Of a DNA stretch of 16,271 nt, positions 1 through 6,255 are shown in pieces. The first letter of the stretch is position 1. Each line of letters starts with the position of its first letter. Source of the stretch: Lachnospiraceae bacterium UBA3633 (GTDB taxonomy: Bacteria > Bacillota > Clostridia > Lachnospirales > Lachnospiraceae); assembly GCA_002374095.1 (NCBI GenBank), contig DFKY01000024.1, positions 1-16,271 on the forward strand, read 5' to 3'. The notes beneath the pieces were generated by a model. The model had not been told where the DNA came from and made no database searches. It was given only the letters and a program-made list of their open reading frames with translations. A program made the position numbers and the translations under genes.

Positions 1-324
1 TAGTATTTTGCTAAAAGCAGGAGCAAAAAAGCTCAACGGACGAGCTCGCATTGTAGGGGCGAGCGCCCGAGCGGAGCGACAAAGTGCCCTTGGGGTGCAT
101 TGCGAGCCCTTAAATATGCTCGCTCTCTTATCCGGTGACTTTTTTGCTCCTAACGCAAAATCCTATGTCATAAGAAGTTCTAAGCTTCCTGCGGAACCTC
201 TCAAACAGCTCTTGCTTACAGAAAAGATAATTGCGTTAGCACAATATGCAGTTAGTGTGAACGAGCAATGTACCAACCAAACTATTGCACAAGTGCTGTG
301 CTCCGAAGGTCGTAACAACATTAC
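1..324. repeat. Long inverted-repeat header, copy 1 (left arm outside window)
   Basis: This matches 6893-7182 almost base for base and ends directly at the start codon of the gene at 325. The window opens inside the element, so only the apex and the right arm are present. The apical stem is visible: 19-31 (AGGAGCAAAAAAG) is perfectly complementary to 139-151, and ATTTTGC at 5-11 pairs with GCAAAAT further out. Its apex (about 55-110) carries a GC-rich segment that copy 2 lacks and copy 3 has. The right arm is open in one reading frame up to a TGA overlapping the next ATG (see rejected items). No Shine-Dalgarno sequence lies at normal distance from the ATG. Role unknown. Confidence 0.8.
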
Positions 325-2013
325 ATGAATAAAGCAAGTGGATTGATTAAGAGATATATAGCACTAATTTTAGTGCTTCTTTTTAGTATAGAGAGTTTCG
401 CCGCCGTAGTCGGAGACAATGACGGCGCTGCGTTTATCACAAAGGCAGAGTTTGACAGTATGAGAAATAACTTTCAAAGTCAGCTTGATAGATATAACTC
501 ATCAATTGATAATAAGATTGATGGGGCGATCGCCACATACCTGGCGGGTGTGGGGGTACAGTCGCAGCGTGAAGTTAAGCCAATTATAAATAATTATACT
601 AAGATTATGTGGCAGCCCAACTGGAAAATCTTTGGTCGTTTGCGCCAATTTACTTCCGAAACTGATTATACGGATACTCTTGATACTTGGTTTGTGCCAC
701 CTGCTGACCATAGGATATTGACATCTGAAAATAGGTTTTCGCTTTGGGACTGGCAAAATTTCGAATATATAACGGTGGGTCTGGGGCTATGGGGGCAACC
801 TCAAAAATATGCGGGTGGATGGATGACTACGCATGGTTCATATCAATGGCCACAAGTTTTTGCACTCCTTTCTGTAGAAGATTCTGCACATGGAGTCCCT
901 GTGCTCGACCCAGACGAGCCTTTTGTTAGCGCAAATAATTTGAAGCCTTTCCTAGTTTCGTCCTTTAAGAACCGGAATGTGACTGGATCCTACGATTATC
1001 AAGTTGGTTATAATCCACAATACCTAGTGCTCACGGAAGTAAAACCACTCTCGATGAACGATGGTGACGCTTATGCATTAGAATGGTCTGCTGCTCGAAA
1101 TGGAAACAATGGAGCCATCGCGGTGTTTACCGGGCGGGATTCGGTCAATAACACGAAACTCGGTTTGGAGTGGGGTACCGCTTTTTGGACCGCAATAACG
1201 GCTTGGAATCAGCTCCCAATGGCTGGATACGGCAGCCAAGGGTATTTGAGGGATCCTTCCACTTTCAATCAAGACCCTTGGGGCGTTTCTATCGTCGAAC
1301 CTTCTATCATTTATCAACAGCAGTTATACGATGCTATCTCCTTCATGCTGTTGGGCACCGATGTTGTCGCCAAGGCAAATTACATACAACCAACTGGCGA
1401 ACGACACTCGTCTGGCCGCTGTTTTACTCCAGGTTCTGAAACGGCCGTTGTGCCTGTGAAATGGACACGTGCCGTTGCTCACAATTTGAATGCCATGCCA
1501 TTGAATCAATCTGATATGTATTTGGATCCAAATATTGAAACGGTAGTCAGTCTTCCTAAACTTCCTCAGGCTACTATCAGTGAAATTAAAAGTTTCCATT
1601 TTAAAGATGGCAATACCAATCTAAAGTTAGGCCAAGGGATACCTTTAATTAAAAGTGTCGATACAAATGGTTTTTTGCAACTTAAGTTTGATTTTGATGT
1701 AAACTATATTCTTGATGGTTCGTCAAAAGATAAAAATTTATGGCTTGATATAAAGAAGACAGATTTCTTAAGCAAAAAAGAAGACTATGCTCTTGGATAT
1801 ATAGGTATTGTCGATCCTGACAAAACCAGTAAAGTACCAGTTTCACTTAAACGTCTATCTTATACAAACACAGATGCTGATAGAGGAAAGGTGAGCTTAA
1901 CGATTCCTTTAGAAAAGGAAGAAAGTCTTTGGCTTCGTATTGCTCCTAAAAATGAGACGGGTGGACACTATGCAAAGATGAAGAATTTAAAGATGACTTT
2001 TGTAACGAATTAA
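325..2013 (+). CDS. Exported variable protein, paralogue 1
   Basis: No named family is recognised for this 562-residue protein. Residues 1-26 form a signal peptide: basic start (KASGLIKR), hydrophobic core (ALILVLLF), and an ESFA|AVV signal peptidase I site. Residues 27-75 (VGDNDGAAFITKAEF..., then FQSQLDRYN, IDNKIDGAIATYL) are nearly identical in the other three paralogues and look like a helical stalk. Residues ~80-420 are Trp/Tyr/Asn-rich and unlike the paralogues. Residues ~425-562 match their C-terminal domain: G.G.PL near the start, LWLDIKK in the middle, then LWLRIAPK...GGHYAKMKNLKM at the end. There is no LPXTG motif or C-terminal membrane anchor. The start is fixed by alignment with paralogues 2 and 3, whose ATG also sits at the foot of the header repeat. 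No SD is visible and no clear terminator follows in 2014-2217. A secreted or surface adhesin-like role is inference. Confidence 0.85.
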   Translation: MNKASGLIKRYIALILVLLFSIESFAAVVGDNDGAAFITKAEFDSMRNNFQSQLDRYNSSIDNKIDGAIATYLAGVGVQSQREVKPIINNYTKIMWQPNWKIFGRLRQFTSETDYTDTLDTWFVPPADHRILTSENRFSLWDWQNFEYITVGLGLWGQPQKYAGGWMTTHGSYQWPQVFALLSVEDSAHGVPVLDPDEPFVSANNLKPFLVSSFKNRNVTGSYDYQVGYNPQYLVLTEVKPLSMNDGDAYALEWSAARNGNNGAIAVFTGRDSVNNTKLGLEWGTAFWTAITAWNQLPMAGYGSQGYLRDPSTFNQDPWGVSIVEPSIIYQQQLYDAISFMLLGTDVVAKANYIQPTGERHSSGRCFTPGSETAVVPVKWTRAVAHNLNAMPLNQSDMYLDPNIETVVSLPKLPQATISEIKSFHFKDGNTNLKLGQGIPLIKSVDTNGFLQLKFDFDVNYILDGSSKDKNLWLDIKKTDFLSKKEDYALGYIGIVDPDKTSKVPVSLKRLSYTNTDADRGKVSLTIPLEKEESLWLRIAPKNETGGHYAKMKNLKMTFVTN

Positions 2014-2217
2014 ATCATTATTTGTATCATAAAATGGACAATACAAGTAAGTTGGATGGAGTTATATAAAATGGTATCCTGCTTTGATGCAAAATTGATT
2101 TCTAAGACACTTAAATGAAGGTGCTCTCTAAATTTGAGATATTTATTGTTGATAGCTAAGCAGGTAAAAAAATCATATTATATGTGGGAAATGTAATTTA
2201 ATAATATTGTAGTGGTG

Positions 2218-3378
2218 TTAGTTTTCACTGAATGCGTTTTTGTAGTTTACAAAACTGTATTCAGTGTTTTTTATTGTATTAACTCCTGCATATATACATT
2301 CTAGATGATTCTTTGGTATTTGCAAAATCTCTGCAACTTTAAGTAAGCTTTTAAAATATTTTTTATCTATGACTTCGGCTGATTTAATTTCGTACGCATA
2401 TAATTCTGTACCTTTTTCATCAAGCAAATCACCTTCAAGCTGGTTTGTATCCCTATAGAAATATCCATTGGCATTTTTGCCATTAAACATTCTATTTTTT
2501 TTATATTCAGAGATAACCATAGTTTCAAAAATACAACCAAACTTGTCATTCATATTTAAATCATTTTCATTCTCTATGCCAAGTAAATAGCATAGAAGTC
2601 CTGTATCATAAAAGTAAATTTTTGGCGATTTCACTAAACGCTTTGAAATTTTTTTGTAGTATGGTGGTAACTCATAAATTAAATAACTTTGGATTAATAT
2701 TGATATCCAAGATTTTACAGTTGGCACAGAGACACCACTTTCATTTGATAATTCAGTGTAATTAATTGTTTGACCTGAATGGATTGCCAAAAGCTTGATG
2801 AATCTTTTGAAAGCTGTCGCATTTGATATATTTTGTAAAAGGCGAACATCTCTTTCTATATATGTATCTAGATAACTTGAGAAATAATCCTGTGGATCAA
2901 TTTTTCTATCATAAATAGCTGGGTAAAAACCTTTATATAGTATGTCATTTAATTTATTTGGCAATAATTTTTCACTGTCGAGTTCTGTGATAGAAAATGG
3001 AGCAAGTGTTAGTACCGCAGTTCGACCGGCTAAACTTTGTGAGATATTATTCATTAAATTAAAATTATGAGAGCCTGATAAAATATATTGTCCCATTTCA
3101 TTTTTGCTGTCAACTTTAGTTTGAATATAGGAAAACAAATTTGGTACTCGCTGAACTTCATCAAATATGCAATGCTTGTCATATTTCTCAAGAAAATCTC
3201 TTGGGGCAAATTCAGCAAAGTCTCTTGTATCTGGATCTTCAAGTGAAACATAAGTATAGTTTTTAAGCAATGCTTTTAGTAATGTTGACTTTCCGCATTG
3301 TCTAACTCCAGTAAGTGTGATAACTGGGAATTTCTGCAAAAGTTTTAATATTTGATTTTCTATAGTCCTTTTTATCAT
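2218..3378 (-). CDS. AAA-family ATPase with DUF4143 C-terminal domain
   Basis: At 386 residues this is full length for the common ATP-binding/DUF4143 family. The Walker A motif is at residues 24-32 (GVRQCGKST) and Walker B at 70-76 (CIFDEVQ). A sensor-like LSGSHNF follows near residue 100. The C-terminal half contains a winged-helix-like stretch (SNESGVSVPTVKSWISIL) and then LEGDLL...AYEIKS, the E...D...ExK pattern of a PD-(D/E)XK-like fold. The family is widespread in accessory DNA and its function is not settled; a mobile-element or defence-related role is often suspected. It is transcribed against its neighbours. A minus-strand TATAAT at 3427-3432 with only a weak -35 could drive it, leaving a leader of about 40 bases. 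No clear SD is seen. Family assignment is sure, role is not. Confidence 0.9.
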   Translation of the reverse strand: MIKRTIENQILKLLQKFPVITLTGVRQCGKSTLLKALLKNYTYVSLEDPDTRDFAEFAPRDFLEKYDKHCIFDEVQRVPNLFSYIQTKVDSKNEMGQYILSGSHNFNLMNNISQSLAGRTAVLTLAPFSITELDSEKLLPNKLNDILYKGFYPAIYDRKIDPQDYFSSYLDTYIERDVRLLQNISNATAFKRFIKLLAIHSGQTINYTELSNESGVSVPTVKSWISILIQSYLIYELPPYYKKISKRLVKSPKIYFYDTGLLCYLLGIENENDLNMNDKFGCIFETMVISEYKKNRMFNGKNANGYFYRDTNQLEGDLLDEKGTELYAYEIKSAEVIDKKYFKSLLKVAEILQIPKNHLECIYAGVNTIKNTEYSFVNYKNAFSEN

Positions 3379-3464
3379 AATTAAATGATATCATAAAAAT
3401 CTGAAAAATACAATATTGATTTTCGGATTATACGAAAATTTACTCTTAATTATTCATAAAATAG

Positions 3465-3524
3465 AACCCCCTATGAAATCGCCAAAAACCCCCTATCTTT
3501 TCAAATGGCTTGGAGGTTGGTACC
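3465..3524. repeat. CCCCCTAT...GGTTGGTACC junction element, copy a
   Basis: A ~60-bp motif beginning AACCCCCTATG and ending TTGGAGGTTGGTACC recurs at 9188-9237, 12337-12372 and 16035-16094. In copies b and d it leads straight into the inverted-repeat header; GGTTGGTAC is complementary to GTACCAACC in the header's right arm (7128-7136). Here it is followed by the IS3 and toxin-antitoxin block instead, so that block may have entered a header. The stretch 3379-3694 holds this element, a hairpin and the IS promoter, and no gene. Confidence 0.7.
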
Positions 3525-3577
3525 AGGGAGATGGCAAAAGTATTGTACAGAAGGAAGAGAGGGATGTGGCTTAAAAA

Positions 3578-3664
3578 ATAGCGAAAAATCGCGCGGGTAA
3601 AGGATTTATTTTATAAAAATTTGCGGCAAATTCATTTGCCCATAAAAATCGCGATTTTTGCTAT
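3578..3664. other. Nested palindromes ahead of the IS3 transposase
   Basis: ATAGCGAAAAATCGCG (3578-3593) is complementary, with one extra base, to CGCGATTTTTGCTAT (3650-3664). Inside it GGCAAAT/ATTTGCC (3625-3631/3634-3640) forms a perfect 7-bp hairpin with a 2-nt loop. The outer right arm includes most of the -10 box of the transposase promoter. Such a fold could limit read-through from outside into the transposase, as known for several insertion sequences; here that is inference. Confidence 0.55.
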
Positions 3665-3667
3665 AAT
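3659..3667 (+). promoter_or_regulatory. Extended -10 promoter of the IS3 transposase
   Basis: TGCTATAAT is an extended -10 box. No good -35 lies 16-18 bp upstream. It lies in the proposed left terminal repeat, 28 bp before the orfA start; a strong AGGAGG SD stands before that ATG. Confidence 0.55.
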
Positions 3668-3694
3668 TAGGTATATGGAGGGGTAGGAGGAAAT

Positions 3695-3976
3695 ATGAAA
3701 AGGCGATACAAATTAGAATTTAAAAGGATGGCCTGTGAGTTACTTGACAAATTTGACAATTCACCATCTCGCGTCGCAAATGAATTATCAATTCCAATTA
3801 AAACCTATGAAAAGTGGATATATTTTTATAAAAAAGATCCACACACTTTTGATGAAGAAGCAGTTAATTTTGAAATTGAAAATAAGCTTCTAAGAAAACA
3901 GATAAAAGAAAGAGAAGAGACAATAGAAATGCTAAAAAAAGCATTTGCCTTCTTTACGGAAAAAGAGCAGTCATAG
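3695..3976 (+). CDS. IS3-family transposase OrfA (HTH protein)
   Basis: This 93-residue protein is the DNA-binding OrfA of IS3-family elements. Residues ~1-45 form the helix-turn-helix (KRRYKLEF at the start, then NELSIPIKTYEKWI). Residues ~55-88 form the leucine-zipper-like coiled coil (FEIENKLLRKQIKEREETIEML). The SD AGGAGG lies 7-8 bp before the ATG. An A7 run at 3934-3940 (CTA AAA AAA GCA) lies near the end of the gene. The -1 frame is open from there through orfB (frame: AGC ATT TGC CTT CTT TAC GGA), so -1 slippage would give the fused OrfAB transposase as in IS150. OrfA alone normally acts as a regulator. Confidence 0.92.
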   Translation: MKRRYKLEFKRMACELLDKFDNSPSRVANELSIPIKTYEKWIYFYKKDPHTFDEEAVNFEIENKLLRKQIKEREETIEMLKKAFAFFTEKEQS

Positions 3977-3981
3977 GAGAA

Positions 3982-4890
3982 TTGTTTTTAAATATTAAAG
4001 AAATTGATAAGCATACTTCTATCAATAGGTTGGCAAAAGTTTTTGGTTACTCAAGATCAAGTTATTATCATTATAAGTATTACAGAAGAAAGGACAATAC
4101 ACGAAAAGCAGAGATAGTAAAATCAATGATAAAAATATATAACAATTCATATGGCACATATGGTTCACCAAGGATTACACTTGCACTTCGTAGAGAAGGC
4201 TATATGGTAGCAAGACGAACTATACATAATTATATGAAAGAGTTAAATATACAATCGATAGTTCACAAAAAATTTCGATATAAGAAAACTAATTTTAAAG
4301 ACTATGCATATTTGAGACTTAAAAATATTGCAAAAGATACAGATGTAAATGACGTAAATGTTGTCTGGACTCAAGATGTAACATATATAAAGCTTAGTGA
4401 TGGGACAAATGCATATCTTGCATCTGTTATAGATTATTATTCGCGAAAAGTAATTGCTTATGAACTATCAAGAAGTATGACAACAGATTTAATACTTAGA
4501 GTTTTGGATAGCGCTTATAAAGAAAGAAAGCCTAAAAAAGGGATCATTCTTCATAGCGATAAGGGGGCACAATATAGATCTGATAAATATAAGGATTTTG
4601 CGATGCGACATGGGGCGGTATGCTCATACACAAGGATAGTATTTTCATGTGCAGATAATGCTGGGCAAGAGTCATTTCATGCATCCTTAAAAAAAGAGTG
4701 CTTATATCAGTTTAAGCCACAGTCTTTTGATGATACCAAAAAGATAATATTTAGATACATAGATGGTTTCTATAATGCGAGAAGGCTTCATTCTGCTATA
4801 GGTTATAAGGCACCTGATGAATTTGAAAAGGAACTTAAGATCAGCAAGAGATTAAAGAAGCTTAAGGGAGAAGAAGATATCGAAAATTAA
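3982..4890 (+). CDS. IS3-family transposase OrfB (DDE integrase domain)
   Basis: The 302-residue OrfB has the rve integrase fold. An N-terminal HTH_21-like region (YGTYGSPRI near residue 57) is followed by the catalytic acids: D132 in WTQDVTYI, D193 in HSDKGAQY and E230 in DNAGQESFHASLKKE, close to the DD(35)E spacing of IS3. It catalyses strand transfer by a copy-out/paste-in route through a circular intermediate (family knowledge). The listed start is a TTG with a GGAGA behind it. More likely it is translated as the C-terminal part of OrfAB by -1 frameshifting at 3934-3940, since its frame stays open upstream to that site. It is complete, with no inactivating change seen. Confidence 0.93.
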   Translation: MFLNIKEIDKHTSINRLAKVFGYSRSSYYHYKYYRRKDNTRKAEIVKSMIKIYNNSYGTYGSPRITLALRREGYMVARRTIHNYMKELNIQSIVHKKFRYKKTNFKDYAYLRLKNIAKDTDVNDVNVVWTQDVTYIKLSDGTNAYLASVIDYYSRKVIAYELSRSMTTDLILRVLDSAYKERKPKKGIILHSDKGAQYRSDKYKDFAMRHGAVCSYTRIVFSCADNAGQESFHASLKKECLYQFKPQSFDDTKKIIFRYIDGFYNARRLHSAIGYKAPDEFEKELKISKRLKKLKGEEDIEN

Positions 4891-4895
4891 TAGCA

Positions 4896-4930
4896 AAAAA
4901 CCTAGTCGGATTTCTGACTAGGTATTTTTT
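4896..4930 (+). terminator. Terminator after the IS3 transposase
   Basis: CCTAGTC/GACTAGG stem (4901-4907/4915-4921) around GGATTTCT, preceded by A6 and followed by ATTTTTT, so it could work in both directions. AGTCGGATTTCTGAC recurs at 5338-5352, and a diverged form lies at 6018-6032 downstream of the antitoxin-RNA-like modules. Confidence 0.75.
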
Positions 4931-4938
4931 GGAATGTA

Positions 4939-4947
4939 TGCTATAAT
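4939..4947 (+). promoter_or_regulatory. Extended -10 promoter of the small toxin gene
   Basis: TGCTATAAT, with no good -35. Predicted transcript start is near 4954, giving a ~39-nt leader with AAGGAGG ahead of the ATG at 4993. Confidence 0.6.
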
Positions 4948-4992
4948 TTGCTTTGCCTACTTTCAAGTAGAGTTTATCGAAAGGAGGTGGCT

Positions 4993-5082
4993 ATGCAGTT
5001 TCCATTTTTAGTGTTGGTAAATGTAGTTGCAGGAGTAATTCTCTATTACATTTGCAAGTGGCTTGATAGTCATTATGATTAG
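4993..5082 (+). CDS. Fst-like type I toxin peptide (29 aa)
   Basis: This 29-residue gene has a very strong SD (AAGGAGGTGG, 5-7 bp before the ATG). The peptide starts MQFPFLVLVNVVAGVIL and ends YYICKWLDSHYD: one membrane-spanning helix with a Pro near the start, then a K-W-L-D and a charged/polar tail. That is the pattern of Fst/Ldr-type membrane toxins (Pro, Gly in helix, xWLD). A terminator follows at once. A minus-strand promoter at 5184-5211 faces it and would make an RNA whose 5' end is complementary to codons 2-7. The layout matches Fst/par type I toxin-antitoxin loci: convergent RNAs, short repeats and terminators between them. Membrane toxicity is family inference. Peptides of this type are usually missed by annotation. 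Confidence 0.72.
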   Translation: MQFPFLVLVNVVAGVILYYICKWLDSHYD

Positions 5083-5089
5083 ATAGCTG

Positions 5090-5122
5090 CGAAAATGCCC
5101 TGTTAGCCGCAGGGCATTTTTT
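5090..5122 (+). terminator. Terminator of the 29-aa toxin mRNA
   Basis: AAAATGCCCTG/CAGGGCATTTTTT around the loop TTAGCCG. The next hairpin (5130-5156) has the same loop TTAGCCG with a different stem and ends the facing RNA. Confidence 0.85.
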
Positions 5123-5125
5123 GTA

Positions 5126-5177
5126 AAGAAAAAGACCCATTAGCCGTGGGTCTTTTGATATACAGTTTCCTTTTAGT
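5126..5177 (-). ncRNA. Predicted antitoxin RNA to the 29-aa toxin
   Basis: A minus-strand promoter at 5184-5211 would start an RNA near 5177. It begins ACTAAAAGGAAACTG and ends at the hairpin AAAGACCCA...TGGGTCTTT (5130-5156) with a U-rich tail, about 52 nt. Its first ~15 nt are complementary to the toxin mRNA just after the start codon: plus-strand CAGTTTCC(at)TTTTAGTG occurs at 4996-5013 and again at 5163-5178. A short RNA with 5' complementarity to the toxin translation start is how RNA II of par loci silences Fst (family knowledge). The boundaries are predicted from sequence only. Confidence 0.65.
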
Positions 5178-5183
5178 GTCTTT

Positions 5184-5211
5184 ATTATAACATAAACTAT
5201 AATTTTGTCAA
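5184..5211 (-). promoter_or_regulatory. Leftward antitoxin RNA promoter (TTGACA-16-TATAAT)
   Basis: On the minus strand TTGACA (5211-5206) and TATAAT (5189-5184) are both exact consensus with a 16-bp spacer. The -35 lies in TGTCAAGT, a context shared by the promoters at 5299-5326, 5978-6005 and 6330-6357. Confidence 0.82.
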
Positions 5212-5341
5212 GTGGCTTGATAACCACTTTAGCTAGATATTAAAAGAGCACCTGCGTAAACAGGTACTCTTTTTTTTGATATCATTTCTATCACACATAT
5301 TATATCACATGATCCTGTATTGTCAAGTGCCACAGTTAGTC
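5206..5341 (-). repeat. Antitoxin-RNA-like module, left of hicBA
   Basis: The first ~74 bp (5206-5279) are nearly identical to 5886-5959, and the overall plan repeats in both. It opens with AAGTGGCTTGATAAC...TAG, matching the last codons (KWLD) of the 29-aa toxin gene. A hairpin follows (GAGCACCTG/CAGGTACTC, 5246-5269), then a leftward TTGACA-16-TATAAT promoter (5299-5326). The promoter would make a ~50-nt RNA (about 5291 to 5240) ending at that hairpin. No toxin start remains. It reads as the antitoxin half of a type I locus whose toxin has decayed, or as a free small-RNA gene. Confidence 0.6.
5299..5326 (-). promoter_or_regulatory. Leftward promoter of orphan RNA module 1
   Basis: TTGACA (5326-5321) and TATAAT (5304-5299) on the minus strand, exact consensus with a 16-bp spacer. 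Confidence 0.78.
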
Positions 5342-5391
5342 GGATTTCTGACAATATAAGAATATTTTTATAATATAAAATGGTTATTTTA

Positions 5392-5616
5392 TTAATTGTG
5401 AAGATAATCTAAAAGTGTAGAAATATCGATATCTGCTTGGTTCAAGATACTTTTTAATGTTCCCTTTGCAATTTCATTGTGATTTGGGATAATGACGGTT
5501 TTATAACCATTAAAGAATTTCATATGGCTTCCTTTTTGTTTTATAAATTTAAAACCATATTTTTCAAGAAATTGCACTATTTCAGAAGGTTTTAGTATAG
5601 GATATTTTGATGGCAT
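5392..5616 (-). CDS. hicA: HicA-family mRNA interferase toxin
   Basis: This 74-residue protein has the HicA double-stranded RNA-binding-like fold. It begins with an LKPSEIVQFLEKYGF helix, then KQKGSHMKF with the catalytic His31, then a strand KTVIIPNH and the closing IAKGTLKSILNQADI. The length is normal for HicA. HicA degrades mRNA when free and is held inactive by HicB (family knowledge). It follows hicB on the minus strand with a one-base TAATG overlap at 5616, so the two are translationally coupled. GAGGTGA stands just before its start. The pair is flanked by two direct-repeat RNA modules, suggesting it arrived or moved as a unit. Confidence 0.92.
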   Translation of the reverse strand: MPSKYPILKPSEIVQFLEKYGFKFIKQKGSHMKFFNGYKTVIIPNHNEIAKGTLKSILNQADIDISTLLDYLHN

Positions 5617-5825
5617 TATATAGTCACCTCAAGAGATGTAAGGAGTACGTTGGATGCAGGTTCAGCGTAATTATTATTGTCTTCAAAAAATAGTTCCAAG
5701 GCTTCTTTCAAGTTGACTAAAGCTTCTTCTATGGTTTTGCCTTGGGATGCGATTCCTGTTTCAATGCTATTTGCCACATACCAATTATCATCTTTTGTTA
5801 TAATTACATTTGATTTGTATGACAT
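5616..5825 (-). CDS. hicB: HicB-family antitoxin (short form)
   Basis: The 69-residue protein has the partial RNase H-like HicB domain: IITKDDNWYVANSIETGIASQGKTIEEAL, then NLKEALELFFED. It ends in ASNVLLTSLEVTI. It lacks the C-terminal ribbon-helix-helix or HTH domain of longer HicB proteins, so it should neutralise HicA but may not itself bind an operator. It is the first gene of the pair on the minus strand, with GGAGGT five bases before the ATG. A -35-like TTGACA (5891-5886) with a TATTTA at 17 bp could be its promoter; further TATAAT boxes lie nearer. Confidence 0.9.
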   Translation of the reverse strand: MSYKSNVIITKDDNWYVANSIETGIASQGKTIEEALVNLKEALELFFEDNNNYAEPASNVLLTSLEVTI

Positions 5826-5862
5826 AATCTACCTCCAATATTAGTATATCATTATAGTATTA

Positions 5863-5891
5863 TAAATACAAGAGAATTGTTATATTGTCAA
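5863..5891 (-). promoter_or_regulatory. Probable hicBA promoter
   Basis: On the minus strand TTGACA (5891-5886), 17 bp, TATTTA (5868-5863), 38 bp before the hicB ATG. A better -10 (TATAAT, 5864-5859) would need a 21-bp spacer. The -35 falls within the repeated module that starts at 5886. Confidence 0.45.
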
Positions 5892-6021
5892 GTGGCTTGA
5901 TAACCGCTTTGACTAGATATCAAAAGAGCACCTACGTAAACAGGTGCTCTTTTTTTGATAACTTTTGTTGTATTAGCATTATAACAAATCTAGGATCTTT
6001 GTCAAGTGCCACACCCAGTCG
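5886..6021 (-). repeat. Antitoxin-RNA-like module, right of hicBA
   Basis: This is a direct repeat of the module at 5206-5341. It has the KWLD-like codons AAGTGGCTTGATAAC, the hairpin GAGCACCTA/CAGGTGCTC (5926-5950), and a leftward consensus promoter (5978-6005). It ends in GTCAAGTGCCACA..CAGTCG. Similarity is high over the first 74 bp and low in the promoter spacer. The predicted RNA runs from about 5971 to 5920. Together the modules bracket hicBA. Confidence 0.6.
5978..6005 (-). promoter_or_regulatory. Leftward promoter of orphan RNA module 2
   Basis: TTGACA (6005-6000) and TATAAT (5983-5978) on the minus strand, exact consensus with a 16-bp spacer. Confidence 0.78.
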
Positions 6022-6035
6022 TAAATCCGACTATA

Positions 6036-6062
6036 TTGACAAAGACTCATATTTATGATAGT
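6036..6062 (+). promoter_or_regulatory. Possible promoter of the 22-aa peptide mRNA
   Basis: TTGACA (6036-6041) and a GATAGT -10 (6057-6062) with a 15-bp spacer. The transcript would run from about 6070 to the hairpin at 6248-6281, ~210 nt with a long folded leader, similar in size to RNA I of the Fst/par locus. Confidence 0.45.
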
Positions 6063-6186
6063 TTTTTAGCAAGCTTGTGTATCAAGCAAGGCAGGATGTA
6101 AACGGGAACAGTAAGAGATTACTCTACCGGGTGGTGATGCCACAAAACTTCCAAGTGTTGCATAAACGGGAGGAGGTGATGTGGAG

Positions 6187-6255
6187 ATGGATAATAATTT
6201 CGTCATTTGTTATCTGATATTAATTTTTTTAATTATCATAGTAACAAAAAAGTAA
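6187..6255 (+). CDS. Predicted 22-aa membrane toxin peptide
   Basis: This 22-codon frame starts MDNNFVICYLILIFL and ends IIIVTKK: an almost purely hydrophobic helix with a short acidic/amide start and a Lys-Lys end, as in small type I toxins. AGGAGGTGAT, a full anti-16S match, stands ten bases before the ATG; an in-frame GTG at 6181 is an alternative start. The leader (~115 nt) contains paired segments that could hide the SD. The stop codon lies within the terminator stem. A consensus leftward promoter at 6330-6357 faces it and would make an RNA overlapping the 3' end. Toxicity is inferred from architecture, not from a recognised family. Confidence 0.58.
   Translation: MDNNFVICYLILIFLIIIVTKK

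Larger units (their letters stand above)
3654..4900 (+). mobile_element. IS3-family (IS150-like) insertion sequence
   Basis: The element has two overlapping-frame transposase genes (orfA 3695-3976, orfB 3982-4890) and a probable terminal inverted repeat. TTTTTGCTATAATTA at its left end matches GTTTTTTGCTATTAAT read inward from the right end (4885-4900). The resulting ~1.24 kb fits the usual 1.2-1.5 kb of IS3 elements. The exact tips and any 3-4 bp target duplication are not resolved, because the ends run into A/T homopolymers. Both reading frames look intact, so it may be active. Confidence 0.75.

Noticed and set aside
8..328. 106-codon frame with TTG start in header copy 1, and the 72-codon frame at 6968-7186 in copy 2
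   Set aside because: They lie wholly in the palindromic repeat, the start differs between copies, there is no SD, and most differences between the copies change the residue. Kept as a finding about possible coupling, not as genes.
6070..6180. Resemblance of GGGTGGTGATGCC in the 22-aa peptide leader to a T-box antiterminator
   Set aside because: The conserved T-box core and a specifier loop are not found, and the downstream frame is a 22-codon membrane peptide, not a synthetase or amino acid gene.
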